DNA from: JBBIPZ01 sp037442505 [NCBI: Deltaproteobacteria bacterium] | GTDB taxonomy: Bacteria > CALINM01 | Reading direction: 5' to 3' | Length of the DNA: 34,686 bases | NCBI GenBank assembly: GCA_037442505.1 | Contig: JBBIPZ010000023.1 | Location: 1 to 34,686 of the forward strand | Shown: one piece after another, positions 27,444-34,686 of the stretch | How the letters are laid out: every line of letters starts with the position of its first letter | Numbering within the stretch: position 1 is the first letter of the stretch | Program-made: the position numbers and the translations under genes | The notes under the pieces: generated by a model | Told to the model about the DNA's origin: nothing | What the model saw: the letters and a program-made list of their open reading frames with translations, nothing else | Databases searched by the model: none

Positions 27444-27459
27444 TTTTTAAATTTAAAAA
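27444..27459. promoter_or_regulatory. 16-base perfect palindrome between divergent acs and iclR
   Basis: TTTTTAAATTTAAAAA reads the same on both strands and sits between the predicted acs and iclR -35 elements. A shorter TTTTAAAA palindrome follows at 27465-27472, just before the iclR -35, and another occurs at 28557-28564 in the 5' leader of the second synthetase gene. They could be operators for the IclR-type regulator, but such patterns also arise by chance in AT-rich DNA. Confidence 0.3.
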
Positions 27460-27475
27460 CAGGGTTTTAAAATTC

Positions 27476-27505
27476 TTGACATTTAAGTTTAAAAATGATT
27501 ACATA
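27476..27505 (+). promoter_or_regulatory. Possible promoter of the iclR-family gene
   Basis: A perfect -35 TTGACA (27476-27481) is followed after 18 bases by TACATA (27500-27505), a weak -10. The leader would be about 90 bases and very AT-rich, with AAAGGAG before the ATG at 27605. Confidence 0.45.
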
Positions 27506-27604
27506 GTATTGTAGATTTAAAACGATTTTTGTTTTATGAATTTTTTGTATTTGTTGTTTAAAAATAAAATTAAAAAATTGTAATAGAAAGGAGATTGGCT
27601 ATTT

Positions 27605-28405
27605 ATGAAGTTAAAAGAAAGAAAAAAAAGTAAAAAGGAGTATGTGATTCAATCTGTAGTTCATGCAATTGATTTATTAGAGGCTTTTAAAGGGGATACA
27701 GATGAGTTAGGCGTTACGGAGCTAAGTAAAAAGCTTTCATTACATAAAAATAACGTTTTTCGCTTGCTTGCTACCTTAGAGCTACGTGGCTATATAGAAC
27801 AGGATAAACAGACTGGTAACTATAAACTTGGCGTGAAGGTGCTTGAGTTAGGACAGCAGTTTGTGAAACATCTTGGTCTTTTGAGACAGGCGCATCCTGT
27901 TATGCGTGACCTTTTGGCTAAATGCAACGAGAATATTTATATTAGTGTTTTAAGAGGCAACAACTGTGTTTACATAGATGGTTTAGAAGCAAATCAGGTA
28001 GTAAAAGTTACATCAAGGATAGGCAACAGGCTGCCACTTCACGCTACTGCATCTGGTAAGGTATTGCTCGCCAACGAAACTGAGGATGAGCTACTAAAAT
28101 ATTTCCCACAGGAAGAATTGAAAAAATTTACTGATAATACAATTATTTCTCGTAAAGAACTGTTCGAACAGATAGAGCACGCTCATGAAAATGGTTATGC
28201 ACTTGATATGGAAGAGCTGGATTTAGGCGTGAGATGTGTTGCCGCCCCGATTCGTGACTATACAAGAAAGGTTGTTGGAGCAATCTCAATTTCTGCCCCA
28301 TCACTAAGAATGGATGACGACAAGATAAAAAATTTCTTTGTTCCGCTTGTTAAAGAAGCGGCAAAAGAAATTTCGCATAGGCTTGGGTTTTTAGAAGAAA
28401 ATTGA
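27605..28405 (+). CDS. IclR-family transcription regulator
   Basis: A 266-residue regulator. A basic N-terminal tail (KLKERKKSKKE) precedes the winged helix-turn-helix (about 15-80: SVVHAIDLLEAF, LGVTELSKKLSLHKNNVFRLLATLELRGYI), followed by the GAF-like effector domain with ISVLRGNNCVYID, RLPLHATASGKVLLA and VRCVAAPIRD, all family hallmarks. IclR proteins bind small organic acids such as glyoxylate, pyruvate or aromatic acids and control nearby catabolic genes. Here it lies between divergently transcribed acs and a second acyl-CoA synthetase gene, so control of one or both is the obvious inference. The ATG follows AAAGGAG at a normal distance. The effector is unknown. Confidence 0.92.
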   Translation: MKLKERKKSKKEYVIQSVVHAIDLLEAFKGDTDELGVTELSKKLSLHKNNVFRLLATLELRGYIEQDKQTGNYKLGVKVLELGQQFVKHLGLLRQAHPVMRDLLAKCNENIYISVLRGNNCVYIDGLEANQVVKVTSRIGNRLPLHATASGKVLLANETEDELLKYFPQEELKKFTDNTIISRKELFEQIEHAHENGYALDMEELDLGVRCVAAPIRDYTRKVVGAISISAPSLRMDDDKIKNFFVPLVKEAAKEISHRLGFLEEN

Positions 28406-28510
28406 CAGCAAAAATCAGTATGTTATAACTTCTATCAACAATTGAAAGTTCAGATGTTGCGCCTTGTTTTTTATTTATACTAAATTTTTTTTTGTATCAA
28501 TAAAAAAACA

Positions 28511-28539
28511 TTGACACGTTATTTTTTTACTGTTATATT
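28511..28539 (+). promoter_or_regulatory. Sigma-70-type promoter of the second acyl-CoA synthetase gene
   Basis: TTGACA (28511-28516) and TATATT (28534-28539) are 17 bases apart. The start would be near 28546. TTTTAAAA (28557-28564) directly before GGGAGG (28565-28570) is a possible operator in the leader. Confidence 0.8.
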
Positions 28540-28575
28540 TCATAAACAAAATAATGTTTTAAAAAGGGAGGGTTT

Positions 28576-30522
28576 ATGGAACAAAAGGGGAGTAAGGTGG
28601 AGTTAATTCCGCCTCAGGTGAAAAGCTTTTTAAAGTGGGGGTACGAAGATTTAGAAGGTTTCTGGGAAAATGCGGCTTTATGTTCAATGGATGAGATTTA
28701 TTGGTTTAAAAAATGGGACAGATGTTTTGAATGGCAGTATCCAACATTCAAATGGTTTGTTGGCGGATTAACTAACATATGTTTTAGTGCGGTTGACTAC
28801 AATGTAATGAAAGGTCGTGCTGGAAAGGCTGCGATAATTTCTGAAATAGCAGAAACGGGAGAGACAAGGGTAGTCACCTATGGTCAACTTTTACATCTTG
28901 TAAAACAATATGCAGCTGCCTTAAGAGGAATGGGGGTAAAGAAAGGCGATAGGGTAGTTATCTATATGCCTATGGGTATAGAGCCAGTGGTAAGTATGCT
29001 TGCTTGCGCAAGGATTGGCGCAATCCATGTGGTCATATTTGCCGGATTTTCATACAAAGCAGTTGCGGATAGAGTGAACTTATCTGGTGCAGAATATATA
29101 TTGACGCAGGATGTCAACCACAGAAGAGGGGCAACTATAGAACTCAAAAAGGTTATTGACGATGCGTTGAACGAGGTGCCTGAAGGACAGGTAAAAAAAG
29201 TAGTCGTGCTTAAGAAGACTCATGACACAGAAAGGCCAATGAAGCCTGGTAGAGACATATTTTGGGAAGAGTTTCTAAGTTACGCAGAGGGACAAAGCAG
29301 TGAGGTAGAGATGATGGAGTCAAACGAACCATTATTTTTACTTCCTACATCTGGAACTACCGCAAAGCCAAAGGTTACGGTCCATGTCCATGGTGGTTAT
29401 CAACAGTATGTTTATTCAATGGGACAGTGGATATACAAGATAAGACCGAATGATGTCTGGTTCGCAACTTCTGACATTGGCTGGATTGTTGGACATAGTT
29501 ATAACGTTTATGGTCCTTTAATATCTGGATGTACAACAGTATTATACGAAGGAACACCTGACTACCCAAGGAAAGATATGATTTTCGACGTCATCGAAAG
29601 GAATAAAGTTTCTGCTTTATGGATATCTCCAACAGGAGTTAGGGGTTTGATGAAATTAGGTATTGAAGAGGCAAGAAAGCATAATTTGTCTTCTGTAGAA
29701 AGGGTCTTCTGTGCAGGCGAAGTGTTAAATCCTGCTGCGTGGGAGTGGCTACAGAAAGAAGTATTTGAAGATAAAATACCTGTCATAGACCATATGTGGC
29801 AAACAGAGACATCAGGACCGGTCATCGCAAATCCTTACGGGCTGACAATGTATCCCATTAAGCCGGGCTCATCTTCTTTAGCGGCACCTGGTGTACAGGT
29901 TGATATTATTGATGAAAAAACCGGTAGACCTTGCGAGCCGGGTGAAAAAGGCATCTTTGTGATTAAAAAACCTTTTCCGGGACTTACCCCAACACTCTGG
30001 GGAGAACCAGAAAGATATAAAACAGATTATTGGGAAAAGATTGACACATTGAAAGGAATGTATTGCTCAGGTGATGGTGCGTATCGTGACGAGGACGGCT
30101 ACATCTGGTTTGTTGGACGTTCTGATGAAGTAATTAAGATTTCTGCTCATAGAATTGGAACCATTGAGATTGAGAATGCACTTATATCTCATCCAGCAGT
30201 TGCAGAATCTGGTGTTTCTGGCGTTCCAGATGAGTTCAGAGGAGAGGTCGCTTGTGCATTTGTAGTTTTAAAAACAGGCTATACACCTTCAGAGGAGCTA
30301 AAGAAAGAATTAATCCAGCATATTAGAAATGTGATGGGACCTATTGTAGTTATGAAGGATATTCAGTTTGTTAAGATGCTTCCTAAAACAAGAAGTGGCA
30401 AGATTATGAGACGTGTAATGAAAACACTATGGCTGGGTAAGGATTTGGGAGACCTTTCTACGATAGAAGATGGAGCTTCGGTTGAAGAAATTAAAGAAGC
30501 CATAGGCAAGATGAAAGAATAA
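28576..30522 (+). CDS. Divergent acetyl-CoA synthetase-like acyl-CoA ligase
   Basis: An AMP-forming acyl-CoA synthetase of 648 residues, clearly related to Acs over its full length. The A3 phosphate loop reads PTSGTTAKPKVTVHVHGGY (257-275): the two glycines usual in TGxPKG are replaced by A263 and V267. The rest is conserved: HMWQTETSG with W408, E411, the hinge GDGAYRDEDGYIWFVGR, and [11 protein letters not shown] with catalytic K609. The retained W suggests a small acyl pocket (acetate, propionate or a similar acid). It has its own strong promoter and GGGAGG site and follows the iclR-type gene. It may be a specialised ligase for another short acid; the true substrate is open. Confidence 0.85.
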   Translation: MEQKGSKVELIPPQVKSFLKWGYEDLEGFWENAALCSMDEIYWFKKWDRCFEWQYPTFKWFVGGLTNICFSAVDYNVMKGRAGKAAIISEIAETGETRVVTYGQLLHLVKQYAAALRGMGVKKGDRVVIYMPMGIEPVVSMLACARIGAIHVVIFAGFSYKAVADRVNLSGAEYILTQDVNHRRGATIELKKVIDDALNEVPEGQVKKVVVLKKTHDTERPMKPGRDIFWEEFLSYAEGQSSEVEMMESNEPLFLLPTSGTTAKPKVTVHVHGGYQQYVYSMGQWIYKIRPNDVWFATSDIGWIVGHSYNVYGPLISGCTTVLYEGTPDYPRKDMIFDVIERNKVSALWISPTGVRGLMKLGIEEARKHNLSSVERVFCAGEVLNPAAWEWLQKEVFEDKIPVIDHMWQTETSGPVIANPYGLTMYPIKPGSSSLAAPGVQVDIIDEKTGRPCEPGEKGIFVIKKPFPGLTPTLWGEPERYKTDYWEKIDTLKGMYCSGDGAYRDEDGYIWFVGRSDEVIKISAHRIGTIEIENALISHPAVAESGVSGVPDEFRGEVACAFVVLKTGYTPSEELKKELIQHIRNVMGPIVVMKDIQFVKMLPKTRSGKIMRRVMKTLWLGKDLGDLSTIEDGASVEEIKEAIGKMKE

Positions 30523-30540
30523 GTTTTTTGGCAGATTAAA

Positions 30541-30570
30541 AAAAGGGGGCTTTTTTAGCCCCCTTTTTTT
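30541..30570 (+). terminator. Bidirectional terminator between the acyl-CoA ligase and fhs
   Basis: GGGGGCT (30545-30551), loop of five T, AGCCCCC (30557-30563), A tract before and T tract after. It serves the plus-strand ligase gene and the minus-strand fhs, which ends at 30589. Confidence 0.92.
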
Positions 30571-30588
30571 ATTGAACAATTAAAGCTT

Positions 30589-32388
30589 TTAGAACAATCC
30601 TTTTACCTTTCCAGTATTAACATCCACATCTATTCTTCTGTATGCGGGGTCGGATGCTGTTCCGGGCATAAGTTTAATAGGCCCAGCAACGGGGACGATA
30701 AATCCAGCACCTTTAAAGACCAATATGTCTCTAACAAAAAGCTTCCAGTTTTTTGGCACTCCCTTTATATTAGGATTGTCAGAAAGACTTAAGTGTGTTT
30801 TCACCATGCAGGTTCCAAGCTCAGAAGAAGCCGGGTCTGCTTCTAAAGCCTTAGCCTTCGCCAATGCTTCTGGTGAATATTCGACATCATTGGCTCCATA
30901 AACATTAGTAGCGATGAGTTTAATCCTTTCCCTTAATGGGGTAGAAAGTTCATATAAGAATTTAAAATTTGTAGGCTCATTGCATGCATCTGTTACAGCA
31001 TCTGCTAGCTCTAATGCACCCTCTCCACCATACTGCCAATGTTTAGATAAAGCAACTCTTGCACCAGCCTGTTCGCAAAGTCTTCTAACCGTCTTAATTT
31101 CATTTTCAGTATCAGTATAAAATGCGTTAATACAGACAACAGGATTTGCACCTGATTTTTTAACTACGTTAACCATATGCAGTAAGTTTTCACATCCTTT
31201 TTCTACAAATCCGATATTTTCTTTACTGTACTCTTCAGGCAATGGTCTTCCAGGAATAGGAAGTGGAGCACCACCATGACTCTTTAATGCCCTGACAGTT
31301 GCTACAATAACTACAGCATTGGGGGTAAGCCCAGAATATCTGCACTTTAGGTTCCAGAATTTTTCAAATCCAATGTCAGCTGCAAAACCAGATTCTGTAA
31401 CATTGTAATCAGCCAACTTCAATGCAACTTTATCAGCGATAACAGATGACTGTCCTATTGCTATATTTGCAAAAGGTCCAGCATGCACGAAAACAGGCTG
31501 TCCTTCTATTGTCTGAATCAAATTAGGATTAAGTGCGGGCATCATCCATGCCGTCATTGCGCCTGCCACATCAAGGTCTTCACAGGTAACAGGTTTGCCT
31601 GATTTGCTATAACCGACAACAATTTTCCCAATTCTCTCCCTGAAATCTTTCAGATCTTTTGCAACTGCAAGTATAGCCATAACTTCCGAGGAGACAGCAA
31701 TGTCAAAACGGGATTCCATCATAAAACCGTCCTGTTTTCCACCAAGACCAATAATAATCTTTCTCAATGCTTGAGCACAGAAGTCCATTATCCAGCCCAT
31801 CTGAACGTTTCTTGGGTCGATATCAAGCCTTTTAAGACCTCTTTTGGCAAGCTCTTCATCAGTGTAGTTAAATTCGTGCTGCATCCTTGAAGTTAAAGCT
31901 ACCATAGCAAGGTTGTGTGCATTCATAATCGCATTGATATCACCGGTGAAACCCAATGAAAACTCTGTTAGCGGAATACACTGTGAGAGACCACCACCAG
32001 CTGCCGAACCCTTTACGTTCATTGTAGGACCGCCAGAAGGCTGTCTTATTGCAGCACAAACCTTTTTCCCTCTTCTACCTAATCCCTGAACAAGACCAAT
32101 GGTTGTTGTTGACTTTCCTTCCCCGAGAGGTGTTGGTGTAATAGCTGTAACGTCAATGTACTTGCCATTTGGTTTGTCTTTTAATCTTTCCAATACCTTC
32201 TGATAATCAACCTTAGCGATGTAGTGTCCGTAGGGCAGTAACTCTTCATCTGTCAATCCTAACTCTTTTGCGATCTGTTTAATTGGCTTCATTGTTTTTT
32301 CAGCTTCTTCTGCAATCTGCCAATCTTTGAGTTCACCTCTTCCTAACTTTTCCGAGAACTCTTTAAATGTCTGTTCACTTAGCGGCAT
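30589..32388 (-). CDS. fhs: Formate-tetrahydrofolate ligase
   Basis: Makes 10-formyl-tetrahydrofolate from formate, ATP and tetrahydrofolate, the entry of formate into one-carbon metabolism or the methyl branch of the acetyl-CoA pathway. The ATP loop [17 protein letters not shown] is clear, followed by [20 protein letters not shown], which holds further nucleotide and folate contacts. At 599 residues it is somewhat longer than the usual 555-560, mostly through an N-terminal extension before the loop. The ATG at 32388 is chosen because AGGAGGGG (complement of 32393-32400) is next to it; in-frame codons further up to 32436 lack such a site. No folD or metF is in the window, so the direction of flux cannot be inferred. 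Confidence 0.95.
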   Translation of the reverse strand: MPLSEQTFKEFSEKLGRGELKDWQIAEEAEKTMKPIKQIAKELGLTDEELLPYGHYIAKVDYQKVLERLKDKPNGKYIDVTAITPTPLGEGKSTTTIGLVQGLGRRGKKVCAAIRQPSGGPTMNVKGSAAGGGLSQCIPLTEFSLGFTGDINAIMNAHNLAMVALTSRMQHEFNYTDEELAKRGLKRLDIDPRNVQMGWIMDFCAQALRKIIIGLGGKQDGFMMESRFDIAVSSEVMAILAVAKDLKDFRERIGKIVVGYSKSGKPVTCEDLDVAGAMTAWMMPALNPNLIQTIEGQPVFVHAGPFANIAIGQSSVIADKVALKLADYNVTESGFAADIGFEKFWNLKCRYSGLTPNAVVIVATVRALKSHGGAPLPIPGRPLPEEYSKENIGFVEKGCENLLHMVNVVKKSGANPVVCINAFYTDTENEIKTVRRLCEQAGARVALSKHWQYGGEGALELADAVTDACNEPTNFKFLYELSTPLRERIKLIATNVYGANDVEYSPEALAKAKALEADPASSELGTCMVKTHLSLSDNPNIKGVPKNWKLFVRDILVFKGAGFIVPVAGPIKLMPGTASDPAYRRIDVDVNTGKVKGLF

Positions 32389-32528
32389 AATACCCCTCCT
32401 CATGTTTTTATTTATTGCATTTTTGGCAATAATCAAAAATTAATAAAGATTTTTAGCAAAAAAAGCTAAAAGCAATTTTGATATGTCTCCTCCCCCAAAA
32501 AAACAAAAAGTTTAAGATAAAGTTTTGA
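32389..32528 (-). promoter_or_regulatory. fhs 5' leader with hairpin and orphan purine run
   Basis: The predicted fhs transcript starts near 32528, giving about 140 untranslated bases. The leader contains a hairpin (TTTTAGC and GCTAAAA at 32451-32457 / 32465-32471, loop of seven) and, upstream, GGGGGAGGAGA (minus strand, 32496-32486), which looks like a ribosome binding site without a following ATG; the nearest possible start is a TTG opening an 11-codon frame. No tetrahydrofolate riboswitch core was recognised. The rest of the 351-base gap to 32739 holds only promoters. Confidence 0.35.
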
Positions 32529-32534
32529 ATAACT

Positions 32535-32562
32535 ATTATCACATTTTATAAAATAATATCAA
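32535..32562 (-). promoter_or_regulatory. Predicted fhs promoter
   Basis: On the minus strand TTGATA (32562-32557) and GATAAT (32540-32535) are 16 bases apart, each one base from consensus. Confidence 0.55.
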
Positions 32563-32702
32563 GGTTTTTTTTAACATTGTGGTTGGTGTATTTAAAAATT
32601 ACATATGGTTTTCAAATATTTTGCTGACATACTGAGTGTTTTACTTTTACTATTCTGTCTTATCCTTTGCCTTAAATATCTCACTTTCTGCCAAAAATTT
32701 TT

Positions 32703-32731
32703 TTGATTAAATACTTTGAATAATTTATAAT
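32703..32731 (+). promoter_or_regulatory. Promoter immediately before the DUF192-like gene
   Basis: TTGATT (32703-32708) and a perfect TATAAT (32726-32731) are 17 bases apart. The expected start, 32737-32740, coincides with the GTG at 32740, so the message would have almost no leader. Confidence 0.65.
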
Positions 32732-32739
32732 TAAACAAC

Positions 32740-33156
32740 GTGAGAAGTGTAATTACATCTCTTTTCTTACTGCTTATAACTGTTAATTCAGCCCTCGCTA
32801 TTAATCTGCATAGCTTCAAAAAGAAAAATATTATTGTTAATGGAAGGCCATTAACAGTTTTTCTTGCAGACAGTAGCAAAAAGAGAGAGCAAGGTTTGTC
32901 AAATATTAATCTTGAAACATTAAAAGCAAATGGTGTTGATGGAATGCTTTTTGTCTTTGATAGTGATGACGAGAAAACTTTTCAGGCATGGTTTATGAAA
33001 TTTGATTTACTTTTGTTAGCTCTGCAAAACACAACTAATAATAATACATATAAAATATATGACCGTAAAGTTTTGAACATCGGAACAACCACCAAGATTA
33101 AAGGCAAATATATATTAGAAATTCCACTAAGTAATTCGCTTATCAATGGGCGCTAA
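32740..33156 (+). CDS. Small exported DUF192-like protein
   Basis: A 138-residue protein with a clear signal peptide (SVITSLFLLLITVNSALA, cleavage before INLH). The mature part follows the DUF192 pattern: a VNGRPLTVFLADSSKKREQGL start, GMLFVFDSDDEKTFQAWFMKFDL in the middle, where typical members have FWMKNT, and a C-terminal beta strand. The FWMKNT core is degenerate here, so it is a divergent member. Function of the family is not established. The start is GTG at 32740, directly at the predicted transcription start and without Shine-Dalgarno, since no better start lies downstream before the signal peptide. The following operon is 253 bases away with its own promoters. Confidence 0.7.
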   Translation: MRSVITSLFLLLITVNSALAINLHSFKKKNIIVNGRPLTVFLADSSKKREQGLSNINLETLKANGVDGMLFVFDSDDEKTFQAWFMKFDLLLLALQNTTNNNTYKIYDRKVLNIGTTTKIKGKYILEIPLSNSLINGR

Positions 33157-33268
33157 CTCACCTTTTTTAAAGTCAAACTTTATAACTATTTCAAACATTT
33201 ATAGCTACAATTACCAACATTGAGTTTCCTTTAAAACTAACGTTATATTAAAAAAAGTAAATTTTGTG

Positions 33269-33297
33269 TTGACCTATTGCAGCTTTTATAGTATAAA
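33269..33297 (+). promoter_or_regulatory. Sigma-70-like promoter upstream of the NHL-repeat gene
   Basis: TTGACC (33269-33274) and TATAAA (33292-33297), spacing 17 bases. The start would be near 33304, leaving a leader of about 106 bases that includes the -24/-12 element. Confidence 0.55.
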
Positions 33298-33346
33298 TTT
33301 ATTAGATTAAAAAAATGTAAATATTTTAATTAAAAAATATTAATAA

Positions 33347-33362
33347 TGGCATACAATTTGCA
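33347..33362 (+). promoter_or_regulatory. Sigma-54 -24/-12 element before the NHL-repeat gene
   Basis: TGGCATACAATTTGCA matches TGGCACG-N4-TTGCW at 10 of 12 informative bases with exact spacing between GG (33348-33349) and GC (33360-33361). Transcription would begin near 33373, 37 bases before the ATG, with GGGAGG (33398-33403) in between. It closely resembles the element before livK. Confidence 0.65.
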
Positions 33363-33409
33363 ACTACCCAATGTAGAGAACTAAAAAAGATATTGATGGG
33401 AGGTTTAAA

Positions 33410-34585
33410 ATGCTAACTAGTAGAAGGCATGAAAATAAAAAAACAAAAGGTTTCATTCCCATCTTCTTAGGTGCAATAATAGTAATTGTTAGCTTGTGTT
33501 ATAACGTAGGATACTCCGCTGTTTCACTGAATTTATATCAGATACTGGGTGAGGATAAAGGATTTGCAACACCACTTGGAGCTACAGTTGACGCAAGCAA
33601 TAATGTTTATATCGCAGACTATACAGCGGGTAAAATCTTTAAGTTAACTCCCCCACCAACCATTAATGTTACAGCGTTTATCACTATAGAAAAGCCAGTT
33701 TCAGTTGCCTATTATAATAACAAACTTTATGTTGTTTCTGAATCGGTGGGCGGTCGCGTTTACAATGTGTCAGACGGTAGCTATGCAAATATTTCCTTTG
33801 GTACGGGCTATGGTGATTACAGGGATATTAAAAAACCAGCTGATATTGTCATTGATGGTGGTGGATATATCGATGTTGCAGATATGTATGATAACTCAAT
33901 TAAAAGGTATGACTCTTCGGGGGCATTTTTTGAGGTTATTGGAGGTGCATTCCCGATATCACAACCAACTACTTCTTTTGGAAATGGGAAGTTTTATATA
34001 ATTACAACTGTCGCTTATGATTCGGGGACTAACAGGTTATTGGCGGGAGATACAGGAAATGCTTCAGCTTATGTAAAAGTTGGCAGCACATATAGCTATA
34101 AAACGAAAACATGGACAAAATCAACTAAGCTTTCTGGCAGACCAAAAGGAAAGGTACAAGTATATAATTTATCAAATTCTACTTGGATAAGACAAGCATT
34201 GGTGCATGGAGGTAGGGGTGATTATGGGCAAGTTTATACGGTGGCAGGCCTTTGGGTGGATTCAACTAATAATCACATCTACGTGGTGGATTCTCAAAAC
34301 AAAAAAATTGTTGTAATAGATAATTTTGCAAATGATGCTAAAGCGCCTCTCTGGAGTACAAGATCTGCGCAAGATCAACTTCAATTGAATGTCAACGAAA
34401 CTGCAGTTGCAGATGCACCTGAACAAGAACCAATAAATAATCCTACAAGATATTCAGTCATACAGGGCGTATATGATTTAAGCAGCTATTTTGGATTTTT
34501 TAAGGATGTTGTAAAAGCTGGCAACTATCTTATAGTTACAGATAAAACAGGCAAGGTTTATTATTTAAGTGTGACAATATATTAA
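33410..34585 (+). CDS. Exported NHL/beta-propeller repeat protein
   Basis: A 391-residue protein with a long basic N-terminus (about 15 residues) and a hydrophobic stretch (FIPIFLGAIIVIVSLCY), acting as signal peptide or membrane anchor. The remainder shows NHL-type blades: ATPLGATVDASNNVYIADYT, KKPADIVIDGGGYIDVADMY, VAGLWVDSTNNHIYVVDSQN, each with the pattern of a valine/isoleucine-D, then YI/VxD strand. The fold should be a beta-propeller outside the cytoplasm, often a binding scaffold. Function is not known. It is preceded by sigma-70-like and sigma-54-like promoters and GGGAGG, and followed after 19 bases by another exported protein gene, so an extracytoplasmic complex or surface structure is plausible. 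Confidence 0.75.
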   Translation: MLTSRRHENKKTKGFIPIFLGAIIVIVSLCYNVGYSAVSLNLYQILGEDKGFATPLGATVDASNNVYIADYTAGKIFKLTPPPTINVTAFITIEKPVSVAYYNNKLYVVSESVGGRVYNVSDGSYANISFGTGYGDYRDIKKPADIVIDGGGYIDVADMYDNSIKRYDSSGAFFEVIGGAFPISQPTTSFGNGKFYIITTVAYDSGTNRLLAGDTGNASAYVKVGSTYSYKTKTWTKSTKLSGRPKGKVQVYNLSNSTWIRQALVHGGRGDYGQVYTVAGLWVDSTNNHIYVVDSQNKKIVVIDNFANDAKAPLWSTRSAQDQLQLNVNETAVADAPEQEPINNPTRYSVIQGVYDLSSYFGFFKDVVKAGNYLIVTDKTGKVYYLSVTIY

Positions 34586-34604
34586 TTTGCGGGGAAGGAA
34601 GAAG

Positions 34605-34686
34605 ATGATGAAGTTGAGATTTTTTAAAGTTATTCTATTTTGTGTTGTTATGTTAGTTTCATATCAGGTTATGGCGAAGGGTCCGC
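34605..34686 (+). CDS. Start of an exported protein (cut by window edge)
   Basis: An open frame from ATG 34605 (or 34608) runs off the window. The 27 visible residues are a signal peptide: MMKLRFF, then a hydrophobic stretch VILFCVVMLVSYQ ending VMA before KGP, a good signal peptidase I site. GGGGAAGGAAGAAG lies before the start. It is 19 bases after the NHL-repeat gene and presumably in its operon. The mature protein is not visible, so no function is assigned. Confidence 0.7.
   Translation, partial: MMKLRFFKVILFCVVMLVSYQVMAKGP

Noticed and set aside
32389-32436. Longer fhs start on the minus strand
   Set aside because: The strong AGGAGGGG site lies directly before 32388 and the added residues are not family-like.
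32389-32528. Tetrahydrofolate riboswitch before fhs
   Set aside because: No recognisable conserved core; only one simple A/T-rich hairpin is seen.
32604-32634. A possible third sigma-54 element (TGG ... TTGC) before the DUF192-like gene
   Set aside because: The spacing between the two blocks is four bases too long for the -24/-12 geometry.

Overview
The window is AT-rich, densely packed bacterial chromosome with no rRNA, tRNA, CRISPR, phage or transposase gene. Housekeeping gene order (pyrR-pyrB-pyrC-carA-carB-greA, then nadK-recN-short argA), a sigma-54 activator pair, a Liv-type transporter, two AMP-forming acyl-CoA synthetases and a formate-tetrahydrofolate ligase suggest an anaerobic, carboxylate- or amino-acid-using Gram-negative bacterium of the Deferribacterota / Desulfurella-Hippea / Desulfuromonas kind. 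That placement is inference from gene content and order, not a database result.

Layout. (1) 177-521 is a PilZ-domain protein. (2) 526-8259 is a pyrimidine operon behind a TTGACA/TAAAAT promoter and an unusual leader in which one hairpin both looks like a terminator and covers the pyrR ribosome binding site; pyrR, pyrB, pyrC and carA overlap each other, carB follows after 32 bases, and greA is tightly coupled to carB. (3) 8249-15472 is a same-strand series: an exported transglutaminase-like protein, an orphan B12-binding radical SAM protein, nadK, recN, a short N-acetylglutamate synthase and a PmbA/TldE-like protein. (4) 15477-19041 is a membrane sensor kinase with a sigma-54-dependent response regulator. 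(5) 19339-25318 is livKHMGF followed directly by an ACT-domain malic enzyme. A near-consensus -24/-12 element precedes livK, so the neighbouring kinase/regulator pair is a natural candidate to control uptake and the malic enzyme. (6) 25351-30522 holds acs (minus strand), an iclR-family regulator (plus) and a second, divergent Acs-like synthetase (plus) with an altered nucleotide-binding loop. (7) 30589-32388 is fhs on the minus strand with a leader of about 140 bases. (8) 32740 to the end holds a small exported DUF192-like protein with an almost leaderless promoter, then an exported NHL/beta-propeller protein with a second -24/-12 element, then the start of another exported protein cut by the window edge.

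Three copies of a 19-base interspersed repeat (GGGGACAGGTCNATTATYT) lie at 109-127 (minus), 19079-19097 and 19178-19196 (plus). The best candidate for an undescribed system is the circuit kinase/NtrC-type regulator -> sigma-54 promoter -> Liv-type transporter -> malic enzyme, possibly extending to the acyl-CoA synthetase cluster and to the exported beta-propeller operon, which carries the same promoter type.
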